Of a stretch of 64,000 bases of DNA, positions 1 through 11,782 are shown one piece after another (position 1 is the first letter of the stretch; each line of letters starts with the position of its first letter). Source of the stretch: Mantamonas sphyraenae (lineage: Eukaryota > CRuMs > Mantamonadidae); the NCBI GenBank assembly GCA_026936335.1, contig JAPMXV010000041.1, positions 100,708-164,707 of the forward strand, read 5' to 3'. The translations under genes and the position numbers were made by a program. Under the pieces are notes generated by a model. The model saw only the letters and a list, made by a program, of their open reading frames with translations, did no database searches and was not told the origin of the DNA.

Positions 1-2455
1 GGTAAACACGCCCATCTTGAGTGTTTCCATGTCCGCCACATCCGCCTGCACCACCAATCCGCCGTGGCTGTTTGCCGTCACTCCCATGGACTCCAGTGTG
101 GCATCGATGTCCGCCTGTTCAAACACGCCGCCGGCGACGCTGAGGCGAGCCACGTACAGGACGAGGGCCTCCGGGTGCGGGATGCCCAGCTTGCCACCCT
201 GTTCCAGGTACAGGAGCATGCGCACGGTGGCAATGGTGTCGTCCGGGTGCACACGCACGGTGACGTGTTGCTCGTGGCCGTCCACGGTGGTGACGGTGAT
301 GGGCAGGGAGACGCCACGCACACCCACCGAGGGCAACTCGCGTGCCACACTGGCATGCTCACGCACCACACTGGCCAGAAAGTTGTCGGGTCGCTTGAGC
401 AGGAGGGCACCGTTGCATCGAAGGATGTCCGAGCGCAGGATGGTGGGTGCGTCGTACTCCGGGTAGGTGGGATCGTGACCCACCACAATGTGTGCCGCCA
501 GCTCCTCGGCATACTCCGGGTTGCTGTCCACCAGGTCCATAAACTGCATCATGTCCTGTCCAAACACGTTGATCTGCATCTGGGCCTCGGGTTCGTCGTC
601 CTTGAAGAAGGAGGTGAAGAAGTTGTCCTCCGCCACCTCTGCGTTGGCAAACCAGTTCACAAACTGGTACAACGCACGCTGGGCCACGGCCTCGCTAAAG
701 TCCCCGCTGCCACTCAGCATGTCGTTGAACTCGTCGATGCTGGGCGGCATGTCGTCAAACACCACCTTTTCAAACGAGGGCAACACCGTGTCCGTGCCCG
801 CCGCGTGGTGGGCCACAAACCCGGCGTAGCGTTCGTCCACCAGATTCACACGGATACGCGTGTAGCCCTCCAGACGCAACCGGTTCAGGATGCGCCAGTC
901 CGTCTGCAGCAGGTTGCTGCTCAGCGAGGTGTACACCAGTCGCGCGCCGCCGTCCTCCTGCGGGTTGGGGCAGGCGGCACGCGCAGCCTCCACCACCTTG
1001 CGTTCGTACGCGTCATGCAACAGCGCAAAGTCCGTGTAGACATACGGCGGATCCAGCAGGTACTCGCGCAGGTACGCCAGGGGACGCAGGGTAAAGTCTG
1101 CGCAGCTGTCCATCACATACTTGGCCATGTGCACACGCGGCGTGGCCTCCACACGGAACAGGTTGGCCACGCGGTCCACAAACACCTCGTCCAAAGGATA
1201 CATCTCCACGCAGACGGCCAGGCCCACCACGTCCGAATCGCCCGTGCTCGACGTGTGCGGGCCCGCACGGAACTTCCAGCGGCGCGACTGCAGATGTGCA
1301 GCCTTGGGTTGCACCACAGCCACCTCCACAGGGCGTCCGTCCTCGTCCGTGGGTCCGTGCAGCCACTGGCGATTCAGCCGGTTGATGTCCACCTCCGAGA
1401 AGCCGGCCAGGCGAGCCACGTGGTCCGCCAGCTGCGACACGTGCAGACGCTCGCCCGTGACACGGCACGCCACAAACTCGTACGCATCCATGTCATCCAC
1501 CATGCCTGCGTTGGCGCCGCCTCCGTTGGATGAGTTGTTGGAGGAAGAAGACCCTCCACCGCCGCCGCCGCCCTGTGCATCCTCGCGTGCTGTCAGCATG
1601 CGTTCGGTGAGCTCGTCGTCCTCGTCGTCTGCCAACCAGCAGCCTGCGTCAAAGTGACGCACGGTGCTGCCCTGCGACGCGTCGCCACAGAGTTGCACCA
1701 GCACGACGGCGTCCAGGTGCCATCCGGGTGTCATGCCCGAGTTGTCGTGGCCGATGCGCAGGCGACGGATGGGTGCCAGCAGGTACGGCAGACGCAACTC
1801 CACGTGGTTCACCTGGCCGCGCGCAAACATATCTCCGTCGCCCAGGGCCTGCAGCAGCGAATCGCCGCCTGCGTTGGTGTGTGTCACGCCGTTGCTTGTG
1901 CTGTGCTTGCCGTTCAGTGTGTACGTGTCCGACGTCACGCCCTGCTCGTCCACAAACGCCACAAACACGTGTGCGCTGGTGCCCGCGAGGAACTTGTCAC
2001 TGGTGCGGATCGCAAGGTGCACCACCGTCTCCCCCTCGTTCGGACGCATCACACTGTCCACCTGGATGCCCATCAGGTCTGTGTTGCTGTTGCTGTCTCC
2101 ACCCTGTTGTTGCTGCTGCTGCTGCTGCTGTTCATCGTCGTCGTCGTCGCCACCAAACATGCTTGCAAATGAGTCCACCAACGACGACTTGCGCCTCTCC
2201 TGCTGCTGGCCGTCCACTGGTGCCTCTGCACTGCTTGCTGGCACACTCAGGCTGTTGGTACTTGCCGACGCTTGCTGCGACTTGTCATGTGCTGCTGCCG
2301 CCTGCGCCTGTGCCGCCTGTGCTGCGCCTGCATCGGCTGTCGCCGTGCTTGCCTCCTCACCGTTCGTTCGGCTGCTGTCGCTGCTGCTGCCGCCAAAAAA
2401 GCCAGCAAACGAATCCACCAACGACGTCTCTTCTTCCTTTGCAGCTGCTGCCTGT

Positions 2456-2487
<32 letters not shown>

Positions 2488-4745
2488 CTGCTGCTGCTGC
2501 TGTGCCTGGACGTCACTCGGTTGCTCCAACGGTGCGTTGCCCGTTGCCTGTGCCTGTTGCAGAGCCAGCTGTTGGTGCAGAGGGTTCGACGACGAATCCA
2601 CACTCGCGTGTTGTGGCACCTGCCCCACCGGCTCAGCCACGGGTTCGGGTTCGTCAAACGGGTTGCTCGAGCCCAGCGAGAACCCTGCAAAGATGCCACC
2701 TCCCTGGGCGTTGTTGTTGTTGGTGTTGTTGGTGTTGGTGGTGGTGTTGGTGGTGGGGATGGACGAGGAGGCGGTGGAGGTTGCATGCGACTCGATTGCC
2801 GTCTGCTGGTGGTGCTGGTGGTGCTGGTGCTGCTGGTGCTGCTGCGGGGTGCTGGTGTTGCTCTGCACCACCGTGGTGGAAGCCACGGATTCGTTGGCAC
2901 GCACCACAGCATCCTCAATGCTTGCACTCCACTGCAGGTAGTCCTCCATGCCCAGGGCCCTGAAGCTGCGCACCTTGGTGCCGGCGTCAAAGTTGAACTG
3001 AAACTTGTCGTCCTGCATGGACAGACCCGTGCCTGCAAGCGGCACCGTCAGCTTGTGTGCCAAGCTGCCCTCCTTCTTGTCTTCCTTGTACACCTCCAGT
3101 GCCGTCTCAAACAGCCGGCAGTACCGGTCCTTCCAGATGATCTTGTTGCTGCGTGTCTCACACCGCTGCTTCAGCACACCCTCCACAAGCACCTGCTGAC
3201 CCGTGTGGTCCATCTCACTCACGTCATCTGATCCCGATCCCACCGACAGCATGCTCATCGTCGAGTCCATGCGCTCCACACGTCCCAACGGTCCCTGACG
3301 GACACTCGGCGACCACCCACCATTCGCCTCGTCACCCCCAGCACCTCCAGCACCACCATTGACTGCACCGGACGCAACCTGGTTCTTCTGCGCCTCAAGG
3401 TACGCAGGCCACACCTGAACAAAGGGCGACTTGCTGTCCACTCCCTGCAGACCCAGCGGGTTCTTGCCCACAAGCACCTTGGGGCACTCGTTGCCTCGGT
3501 TGTAGAACAGTTCAAAGTCCGCCGGCAGCGATGTCAGCTGGTTCGACGACACATCCAATGTCTGCAGCTTGGGCAGCGAGCCAAACCCTTCTGGAAGCGC
3601 TGTCAGCTGGTTTTTGGCACCAGCAGCTTTTTCAGCGATTCAATGTGGGCCATGCCCGCAGGAATCGACGTCAACTTGTTCCCACTCAGGCTGTGTGTGT
3701 GTGTGTGTGTGTGTGTGTGCATGTGTGCATGTGTGCATGCGTGTGTGTGGGTGTCGTTGATGCAAACACAGTCACCCCGCATATGTGTGTCAGCATGGGA
3801 CGTTTGTTCGCCGACACGGCGCCAATCCTGGAGTCGCCAACTCACCGCAAATCAGTCATGCGTTCCAACAGCTCAAAGCTCGACGGCAACTCTGTCAGAC
3901 CGTTCTTCTCCAGGTTCAACAGCTGTGTATGGCACATATGCAGTGTGTGCGAGTCAGCATGTGTGCATGTGTGCCTGCATGCCTGCGAAAAACGCGCCAA
4001 CAGGGTGGCTCCCTCTGCTGCGAATTTTCGCTCCCGGTCCCGAGGCAACTCACCAGGATGTGCGTGGCCTCTGCAATCTCCTCTGGAATATGCGTGATCT
4101 CATTGGATGCCAGACGCAGACGCTTGAGTCCCTTGAGGTGCACCACCTCCAACGGGAAGCTGTGTGTGCGCATGTGCGTGTCAGCAAACGCAGGTCAAGA
4201 CCCACCGCGTCGCAAAGAGAGAGGGCTTCACCAATGTTGCCTTTTGCCGCCTTTCGTGCCTCCGTTCTGCCTCATGCACACCTACCTGCTCAGTCGGTTG
4301 TTGTTCAAATCCAACACCTCCAACTTGCTCAGCTCGAGAATGCGTTCGTCGACCGATTCGATCTCGTTGTTGGCCAAATCGAGCTGCTTGAGGTCTGCGC
4401 ATTTCGGTGTCCCCGTGTCAGCGAATCCTCCCGTCGTGTGCCACTTCCGGCCCCCGGTGCTCTCGTCCATGCATTGTGCTGCGCATGCAATCTCATCCAA
4501 CATCGCATCACCCGTCCATCCACACAACCTACCAGTGAGTTCAAACACCTCGTCAGGGATGCTCTTGAGCCCTCTGTCGTTGATTTTCAGCTTGCGGGTT
4601 CTAAATCGACGTTTGTCAGCCACCGTTCGTACCAGAGCACCCCTCCCGTCCTCTTCCGTCCCGCTTCTCTCCTTTGCCACATCCCTCCACATCCCCGTCC
4701 CACTCACTTCTTGGCTGCCGCCAGTTCCTCAGCAAACGCAGACAT
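1..4745 (-). CDS. LRR-PH-PLAT multidomain scaffold protein (3' end outside window)
   Basis: Minus-strand gene of at least six exons starting at 4745 (MSAFAEELAAAKK) and running off the left edge. The first five short exons and the start of the sixth encode leucine-rich repeats (for example LDLANNEIESVD, LNLEKNGLTELP, LSGNKLTSIPAG), with introns at GT-AG sites between about 4707 and 3690. The long last exon encodes a PH domain (about 3215-2890, containing WKDRYCRLFE), a Q/S/N-rich linker with poly-Q tracts (about 2880-2110), and a PLAT/LH2-type domain (about 2085-1690; AGTSAHVFVAF, RIGHDNSG, GWHLDAVV). The C-terminal 500 residues are unidentified, with a ubiquitin-like stretch near positions 330-180. 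One base appears to be missing at about 3625 (the LLV/AKNQLTALP junction), which breaks the frame inside an LRR. The family suggests a membrane- or cytoskeleton-linked signalling scaffold. I do not recognise a named orthologue. Confidence 0.75.
3689..3760 (+). repeat. (TG)n microsatellite inside an intron
   Basis: A run of TG dinucleotides followed by TGTGCATG units. On the coding (minus) strand it reads (CA)n and ends directly in the CAG acceptor of the LRR gene's last exon. Confidence 0.9.
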
Positions 4746-4981
4746 GGTGTCGTTTGGCGATGCGATGGAAGGGGAAAATCTGTGGTGGCAACTCCGCCCT
4801 CCCTTTCCACTCCATTCTGCTCTGCTTCTCCAGGGTGGTTCCCAACCCAACATCGAAATCACAGGTGTGCGTTGCATGCACATGTAACAATGAGCCCTTG
4901 CACAAGTTGGGTTTTCATCGATTTCCTGTTGACGTGATTTCAAAAACCCCCCCCCCCCTCACCCGTACCAAGCGGCTGTGC

Positions 4982-5884
4982 TCATGCGTTGACACTTGCT
5001 TCATCGACGCCATCGTAGCCACGTGGGCCACCTGTGATGAGGCGAAGGAAAAGGTGTTTCCACAGGAGGAGGTTCTCCTGGGTGGTGCCGAGGACGATAA
5101 AGACGTCGAGGCCGATGGACGAGAGGGCAATGGCATGGCCCAACTCCAACGCAAACACAGGATCCTTTGGATGAAAGGCCTGATAGGCACGGTGCACAAA
5201 CATGGTGATGAAGATGGCAAAAAACACAAAGACAAACACCACGTGCCTGCCAAAGGTGAACCGGTCCACCTGGGTGACGTTGTGAATCTTGACCATGACG
5301 GCAGTCCACAGGACGGTGCCCACCAGCAGGAGGAGGCCCATGACGGCGTAGAAGAAGGAAAACTGGATGCTGCCCTCTTTCACGCCTTTGATCCAACACC
5401 ACAAGCCCAGGTAGCCCATGTTGTCCGTAAACATGGGCACTAGGGTTAGTAGCACGGGGAAGCCCAGTGAGAAGATAAGGAAGCGCTTCTCGTTGCGGTT
5501 GTCCGTGTGGAACTGCTCGCGGCAGATCAGGTCGTACAGGTTGACCACGATGCAGAACCACCAGCAGATTGTGGACGTGCCCATGTACTGAATAAAGAAC
5601 GCCTGCGTGAGACACAGTGCATTGTTGGTCACCAGCGCACCGTAGCCTGAAAACTGCGGGATGGTCAGGGCCGCGCTCAGGGCGCACGCAGGCAGCGCAA
5701 AGTACAACGAAAGCCGCTGCGGGTATCTCCTCTTGCGTTCAAACACAAGGTAGGTGAGGACCACAAAGGCACTGGTGATGAGCGAGGCCACAGAGATCAC
5801 CTCGTAGGTGTGTTTCAGCAAAAGTTGCTCGTCTTGCGTGAACGGCGTCGGAGGCATCTGTTCCGCCCCACCCGGCTGTGACAT
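4982..5884 (-). CDS. Class E (cAMP receptor-like) seven-transmembrane GPCR
   Basis: Single-exon gene of 300 aa beginning MSQPGGAEQM. Seven hydrophobic segments are visible. The first (about residues 24-45, VISVASLITSAFVVLTYLVF) is followed by the basic loop ERKRRYPQR, as in Dictyostelium cAMP receptors and GPR157-like proteins. Other features are a conserved Cys before TM3 (ALCLTQAFFIQYMG), the W-rich TM3/TM4 region (ICWWFCIVVNLYDLI), a loop-2 Cys-Trp (LWCWI), and a short cytoplasmic tail. It probably acts as a plasma-membrane receptor coupled to heterotrimeric G proteins. The ligand cannot be inferred. No intron is needed. The upstream methionines in the same frame lie in TG-rich non-coding DNA, so I chose 5884. 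It lies between the LRR gene and the paxillin-like gene on the same strand. Confidence 0.8.
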   Translation of the reverse strand: MSQPGGAEQMPPTPFTQDEQLLLKHTYEVISVASLITSAFVVLTYLVFERKRRYPQRLSLYFALPACALSAALTIPQFSGYGALVTNNALCLTQAFFIQYMGTSTICWWFCIVVNLYDLICREQFHTDNRNEKRFLIFSLGFPVLLTLVPMFTDNMGYLGLWCWIKGVKEGSIQFSFFYAVMGLLLLVGTVLWTAVMVKIHNVTQVDRFTFGRHVVFVFVFFAIFITMFVHRAYQAFHPKDPVFALELGHAIALSSIGLDVFIVLGTTQENLLLWKHLFLRLITGGPRGYDGVDEASVNA

Positions 5885-6030
5885 GATGATCAATGTGTGT
5901 GCTAATGTGTCGGATTGTGTGTGTGTGTGTGGATCGAGTGTCGATGAAATGGGTTGGATTGACAACGGCAACAACCACCTTTCTTTCTTTCTTCTCCCTC
6001 TCATTTCCTCCCCATCACCACCAATCATCA

Positions 6031-6675
6031 TCATCCGAAAAGCTTCATGTAGCAATCGGAGCAATACGGGTGGCCCTTGGCGTCGTCGTGGTATTCCTGG
6101 CCTGCAAGGAGGCTGTTGCACAGGTGGCAGAGAAAGTGCTCGGGGTGCCACTTCTTGCCCAGTGCGGTGACACATTTGCCCTGGATGGCCTGGTTGCAGC
6201 CACCACAGATGGTGCCTGCAAAGCTGTTGTAGTGTGTGGCACAGTAGGGGAACCCATCGCGTTCGTAAAAGGTGCCCGATGTAAAGGGACCATTGCAGGT
6301 GGCGCAGACAAAGTGTTCCGGGTGCCACGTCTTGCCCAGCGCGTTCACAAGCTCCCCCACAATGGGCATGAGACACTTGGCACAGCGTTGCGAGTACATC
6401 TGATGGAAGCACGACTCACAGTACGCCTGCTCGTCACGCTCGTAAAAGGTGGCCCCGTTGAACGGCGTGGCACACTCGGCACACGCAAAGTGCTCCACGT
6501 GCCAATACTTGTTCATGGCAATGATGGAACCCTCCATCACCGGCTGGTGGCATCCCGCACAACGTGGGCTAAACAGCTCCGTGTAGCATTCCTCACAGTA
6601 CGGCTTGTTCTCATTTGCATAGAACGTCACCTGGCCCAAATCCCGGTTGCACGCCTGGCAGCTGAAGCACGCCTG

Positions 6676-6720
<45 letters not shown>

Positions 6721-7789
6721 CCCATCACACAACCACCAAATCCACACACCCCATTTTGTGTACAGCCATCCACACAGCCCCGTTTCGTGTCAGTGGCGCT
6801 CACCAGGGAGAGAGGGGCTTCTTTGAGACTCGGGATTCTCCACACACGAAAAAAAAATGGGGACAAGCTAAAAAAGGGCCACGTACGTTATGCCACGACT
6901 GTTCCAGAGCCTCGAGACAGGGACCAACGATGTTCTGTTGGCATTTGCCACAGGTCTTGACGCCTGTCTGGGACTTGACGGTGCTCATGTCCTTGTCCAG
7001 GCCGCTGAGGATGCTGTCCAGAGCCGTTCCGCCTCCGCTGCTTGCCTGCGTCTCGTTGAGCTTCTGCAGTGGCGTGCTGCCTCCACCATTGCTGGCAGAG
7101 TTCAGCAACGAGTCCAGCTCAGACACCTGCGGCTTGATCTGTCCTGCACTGCTCAGCAAGGCGTCCAAATCGCTGCCGCTGTTGCTGCTCATTGTTGTTG
7201 TTGTCGTCGTCGTCGTCGGCTTGCTCCCACCACCACCACCACTCAGTGAGCCCATCAGAGCATCCAATTCACTGCTCCCTCCACGGCTGCTTGCGCCTGC
7301 GCTGCTCGTCGTCGTCGTCGTCGTCGTCGTCTTGTTGTTTGTGCTGCTTCCGCCGCTCAGCGAGCCCATCAGGGCGTCCAGTTCGCTACTGCTGCTGCTG
7401 CTGTTGTTGCTTGCCTTGGTCGTCGTGGTACCACCACCACCACCACCACCACCTCCTCCTCCTCCACCCAATGACCCCATCAGTGCGTCCAGTTCACTGC
7501 TTCCGCCGCTGCTGGCCGTGTTTCCGCTTGGGCTCTTTCCGCCTCCAAGCGACCCCATCAACGCATCCAACTCGCTGCCTCCTCCCGACGGCTTCGGCGG
7601 CGCCACGTTCGGTCGCTGTCCCGCTCCTGTTCCGCCACTGCCCAGCGAACTCATCAGTGCGTCGAGCTCGTCACCGCCTCCACCTCCTCCGGGTGCAGGC
7701 GGGGGCATGTTCGGTCGCGACCCCGCAGCCGACGCGGTGTTGCCGCTTTTGCCTTGCAGACTGCCCAGAAGTGCATCCAAATCAGACAT
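6031..7789 (-). CDS. Paxillin-like adaptor: nine LD motifs and four LIM domains
   Basis: Two exons (7789-6887 and 6672-6031; GTACGT donor, ATGCAG acceptor) give 514 aa. The N-terminal half carries nine LD-type motifs (MSDLDALLGSL, then several SELDALMGSL copies, SDLDALLSS, SELDSLLNS, TALDSILSGLDKD) separated by Gly/Ser/Thr homopolymers. The C-terminal part has four LIM zinc-binding domains (Cx2C...H/Cx2C pattern; first LIM starts KTCGKCQQN and is split by the intron). This is the paxillin/leupaxin architecture, a focal-adhesion adaptor that binds FAK-, vinculin- and parvin-type partners. Animal paxillins have five LD motifs, so the N-terminus is expanded. The start MSDLDALL resembles the paxillin LD1 start. 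It is head-to-head with the GCP5-like gene, 141 bp apart. Confidence 0.87.
6678..6718 (+). repeat. (CA)n microsatellite in paxillin intron
   Basis: About 20 CA units. On the coding strand it is (TG)n immediately 5' of the TATGCAG acceptor. Confidence 0.9.
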
Positions 7790-7930
7790 CGTGTGTGCGT
7801 TTGTGCGTGTGTAGGTGATGTGACGTGATGTGATGTGATGTGATGTGTGTGCTTGGGAGCAGCAGCAAGAAAACGCAATTCAGAATGATTGCCGGCGTCG
7901 TCGCAGCCATACGAATCTTCCCTCACAAAC

Positions 7931-10900
7931 ATGAGCCGTGCGGAGAGGGAAAGATGGGACGGTGTCGTGCAACTGTCCCAGCAGCTGGTCATGAATCTGA
8001 GCGGCCTGGACCCACACGAGGACCAGGGTGACTTTGTCACGGCCACTCACTTTGTCCTCGACAACCTGGACAACCACACGTTTCTCGACGTCGACCCACA
8101 CAAGCAGCGCAAACTGTATTCAGGGTGAGTTTTGAACCGCACAACCAAGCCGGAATTGCCCGCTGGTTCCTGACACACGCGAGTTTGCTCCAAATCCGAA
8201 CTCCGCACACAGCCTCGTCGACAAGCTCTCTTTGCAGGGCCACGAGAGCAAGAGCAACCGCCTGGCTCAGCTCCTGGCCGAATTTGCACACACAGATGTA
8301 CATACAGAAATCTCGAGGGTATGTGTGAAAGGTGGAAAGGGCAGAAACGTGCGTCGCGGCGCGGCGAAACACTCACCCTCGTTTTTGGCGCCATCCACGT
8401 ACAGGACGCCCCCAGCGCCATTCTGATGCTTCTCCACCTGCTCTCCAACAACCCAGGCGGTTTACTGGCAGGCGACCGTGCCACAGAGGTGACAGATGCT
8501 GCCGCACATGTACAGGAGGGCAGCGGGAAGCCGGACAACGAGCGAGACGGAGATCAGCCGAAAGCCATGGTGTTTGCCACGCCACTGCCACGCCACACAC
8601 TGCGCACACGGATTGAAGAGTTGGCAGAAGAGGCACGTCAGGCAGCACTGGAGGCCGAAGAGGAGGCCGAGGAGGACGTATGGTCAGACGAGAGCGAGTT
8701 GTCTGATTGGGGATCGCTGACGTCTCATGAGGAGGAGGAGGAAGAGGAAGAGGAGGAGGTCGATGATGAAGTTGCGGCCGGCAAAGATGCTTTGGGGCGA
8801 CTGGATGACTCGGTGGAGATTACATTGGACGACAAGGCTGATGCAAAGGTGATGGAAGGAGATCCGGGGCGGGTTCAAGATGGGGAGAAGCAACAGGACT
8901 GGTTTGTGGACTTGGAGAGGAGGAGACACATGAGGCAAAGGGTGCAACCTGGATTCTGGAAGACGAGCAAAGGACCAGGGAGCAGCAGGGCGGCACAGGC
9001 AAGATGGATGGAGCTGCAAAAGAATGCCATGTGGAGCAGCGCGGTGTTGCTGAGACATCCAGAGTTGACACAGGCTGCATGTGACGCAGGCATGTCGGAC
9101 GTGTTTGAGGTGGGCGAACGCAAGGTGATGGAGGAGCGTGTGCTGGTGAGGCAAGTGTGCGACATGTTGGCAGACGTGCAGACGGATCTGTTTGCGTGGG
9201 AGGAGCAGGCGCAACGGTATGTGGTGCGCAACCAAGGCGTGCAGTTGGCGCACGTGTCTGCACGCGCGGTGGAACAGTGTCTGTCGCCGCTGTTGGACAT
9301 GGGGTCGCGCGTGGCACAGCTGCGCGTGTTTGTGCGAGACGCAAACGATCCGTACAGCGACAAGAGCAGCGTGCTGCAAGGGTTTGCCCAGGGCATTGCG
9401 CACGTGTTTGCTCTGTTCCAACACGATCTGGAAGTGCTACAGCGGCGCGCACGTCACCTGACCGCGTCTGGAGCGGCGTCCAGCGCATCGGAGGATGTGC
9501 ACAACATGCGCGCCTACGAGAGTGTGGCACAGCGGCGCATGTGCAGCACACTGATGGGGCTGCACACGTGTCTGGCAGACTGGGAGCGGGACTGGGCGCA
9601 CCTGCACGCCCTGTACATGGCGTCGTATGTGGATCTGGCACACATGTTGGCCGGGGATATGCATGCAGACGAACACAAGGTGACGTACTTTGACGACTAT
9701 GGGGACGTGATGCGGTCAGCGCACACGCTGCAGGTGCTGTACGACGACGTGCAGGGCCTGAGCACGGCGGCGCCTGCGGGCACGTCGCACACGCTTGCAT
9801 TTAGCATGCACGTGTTTCTCTGCGCCCTGCGTCCCTATGTGGACATCATGGACACGTGGCTGTACGACGGCACCCTGAACGACCCCAAGCGCGAGTTTTT
9901 TGTGCAACAACGCAGCGATGTGCAGCCACGTTCGCTGGAGTATTGGAAGCAGGCGTTCATGCTGCCGCTGCACTCGTTTGGCGCCAGGTCGCAGTCGGGT
10001 GTGGCATGGGGCTCGTTGGGCTCGCTGGTGCCTTCGTTCATGCACAAGCTGGCCGTGTGTGTGCTGGTGGTGGGCAAATCGGCACATTTGGTGCAACTTA
10101 TCGACGACGTGCCACTCAGCATACACAAGCACTTTGGGCAGGACTTGTCACGCAGCAACCTGGCGGATCTGAGCGGCATGAGTGCCGAACGGGGCGCGTT
10201 GGGCAGGGTTTCCCTGAACGCCTTGTTTGTGACCTCGCTGTGCAGTATGGTGGAAGACATAGCCAGCGTCGGTGAGGTGGAAGTGAGCGTGAGGGACGAG
10301 TCTGAGGAGGAGGAGGAGGAGGAGGAGGATGACGAGTCGGTGGAAGTGATTGAGATCGAAGAGGTGGTGGACGAGAGCGGAACAGACGTAGCAGTAGCAC
10401 AGCAAGACGAGGTGCAAGGGTTGTTTGCGCGTGCCGATGGCCTGGCACCCATCGCTACGCTGGCCACCCGGTGTGATGCAGGTGACCTGTTGGACGTGTC
10501 GTCGTGGACGGCTGCTCAAACGCACGAGGCCAGTTTGGCCGCATGGATGGACAAGACGCAAGAGACGCTGTGGGTGACACGGACAGTGGACAGTCACGGT
10601 GCACACAATGGGAACAAGCAGGAAGAGGGACAGCGGCTGGGTGAGACGTGGCTCGCGCAGGAGGAGATCGGAGAGGTGAGTGTGCAGACGTTGATGCGCT
10701 GGATGCAAACATGTGGGGGCTCTGCGTGGTTCAGTGCACGCCAAGTGGTGGACCAGTGTCTCGGCAAACACATCTGGAAACGGTACGGGGAGATCAGTCC
10801 GTCTCTGGTCCAGCTCATGTTCCAGGAATGCGAGCTGGAGGGCCATCTGGAAGTGCTCGCGGACGTGCTGTTGCACCAAGCGGGACCCGCCATGCACCAT

Positions 10901-11719
10901 TTTGGCTGCGGACTGTTTACGTTGGTGCAGCGTGGCAGCGACGCGTGGCGTGACGAGTACCTGCTGAACGAACAGCTGCAGGAGTCGGTGCAGGTGTTTG
11001 TGGACGACCCGTTTGTGGATCTGGAACAAGGGCCCAGCCACAGGTTGTTGATGGTGACGGTGCACGAAGAGGTGGAGGTGGATGTGGCCGGTGCAGGGCT
11101 GTTTGATTGCATCGAAGTGGACATGCAGACGGAATGGCCGTTGAATTTGGTGATCAACGTGCCGGCCATGGCCATGTACAACCAGGTGCACAGGTTGGTG
11201 CTGGAGGTGAAACTGGCCAAGTGGCAGCTGGACGAGAGTCTGCCCAGCAAGGTGAGTGGACTGAAGGGTCGCCGGCGGGCAGGCGACGCCCTGGTGCACA
11301 GGCTGGAACTATTGCGTCACCGTATGCTGCACTTTGTAGACACCCTGTACGGCTTTGTGTTGGACCAGGTGGTTAACCTGCAGCGGGTGCAGTTCAAGGA
11401 GGAATTGCAGGCGGCTCGCGATCTGGACCAGCTGCTTGCGGCGCACCAGGACTACCTGGAGCGATGCCTTTACGTGTGCTTTCTCACAGACAAGCACGCA
11501 CCTCTGCTGCGTGCGCTGCGTGTCATCCTGTCCCAGTGTGCACGCATGCGATCACTGTACGTGCGGCAATGCGCACAGCGGGATGGCCAGGATGCGGAGG
11601 AGCGACGCAAGGTGCGCACGCAGCTGCAACAGCTGGAGGCGGACCATGCGCGCTGGAGTGAGTTTGTCATGGGGCTGCTTGCACGTGTGGGAAGTGGCTT
11701 GGCGGTGTTGTTGGGATGA
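7931..11719 (+). CDS. Gamma-tubulin complex component 5-like protein
   Basis: Exon 1 is 7931-8124 and exon 2 starts at 8213 (GTGAGT donor, CACAG acceptor, frame preserved). The N-terminus contains DNHTFLDVDPHKQRKL, closely like the GCP5 segment with FLDV-x2-HK. The long remainder (about 8390-11719) has acidic low-complexity insertions and a C-terminal GCP (Spc97/98) domain: WPLNLVINVPAMAMYNQVHR, then MLHFVDTLYGFVLDQVVNLQ and AHQDYLERCLYVCFLT. GCP5 belongs to the gamma-tubulin ring complex, which nucleates microtubules at centrosomes and basal bodies. The junction between exon 2 and the long frame at about 8319-8345 is unresolved: a GTATGT donor is present, but the nearest acceptor would give a 27-nt intron, so a frameshift is also possible. 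The total is about 1,200 aa. Confidence 0.8.
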
Positions 11720-11782
11720 TTGTCAAAGTCAATGGAAGTTGCTCGCACAGCGAACCAGCGAAACCAATTCGTTTGTGCAGTC

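Noticed and set aside
64-1533. 489-codon plus frame at the left edge
   Set aside because: It is the antisense of the LRR-PH-PLAT gene, whose minus-strand frame continues without a break and holds the PLAT domain.
10148-11299. Long antisense frames opposite the GCP5-like gene
   Set aside because: They are shadows of a protein-coding strand with recognised GCP motifs, and are rich in His, Gln and Leu, typical of antisense readings.
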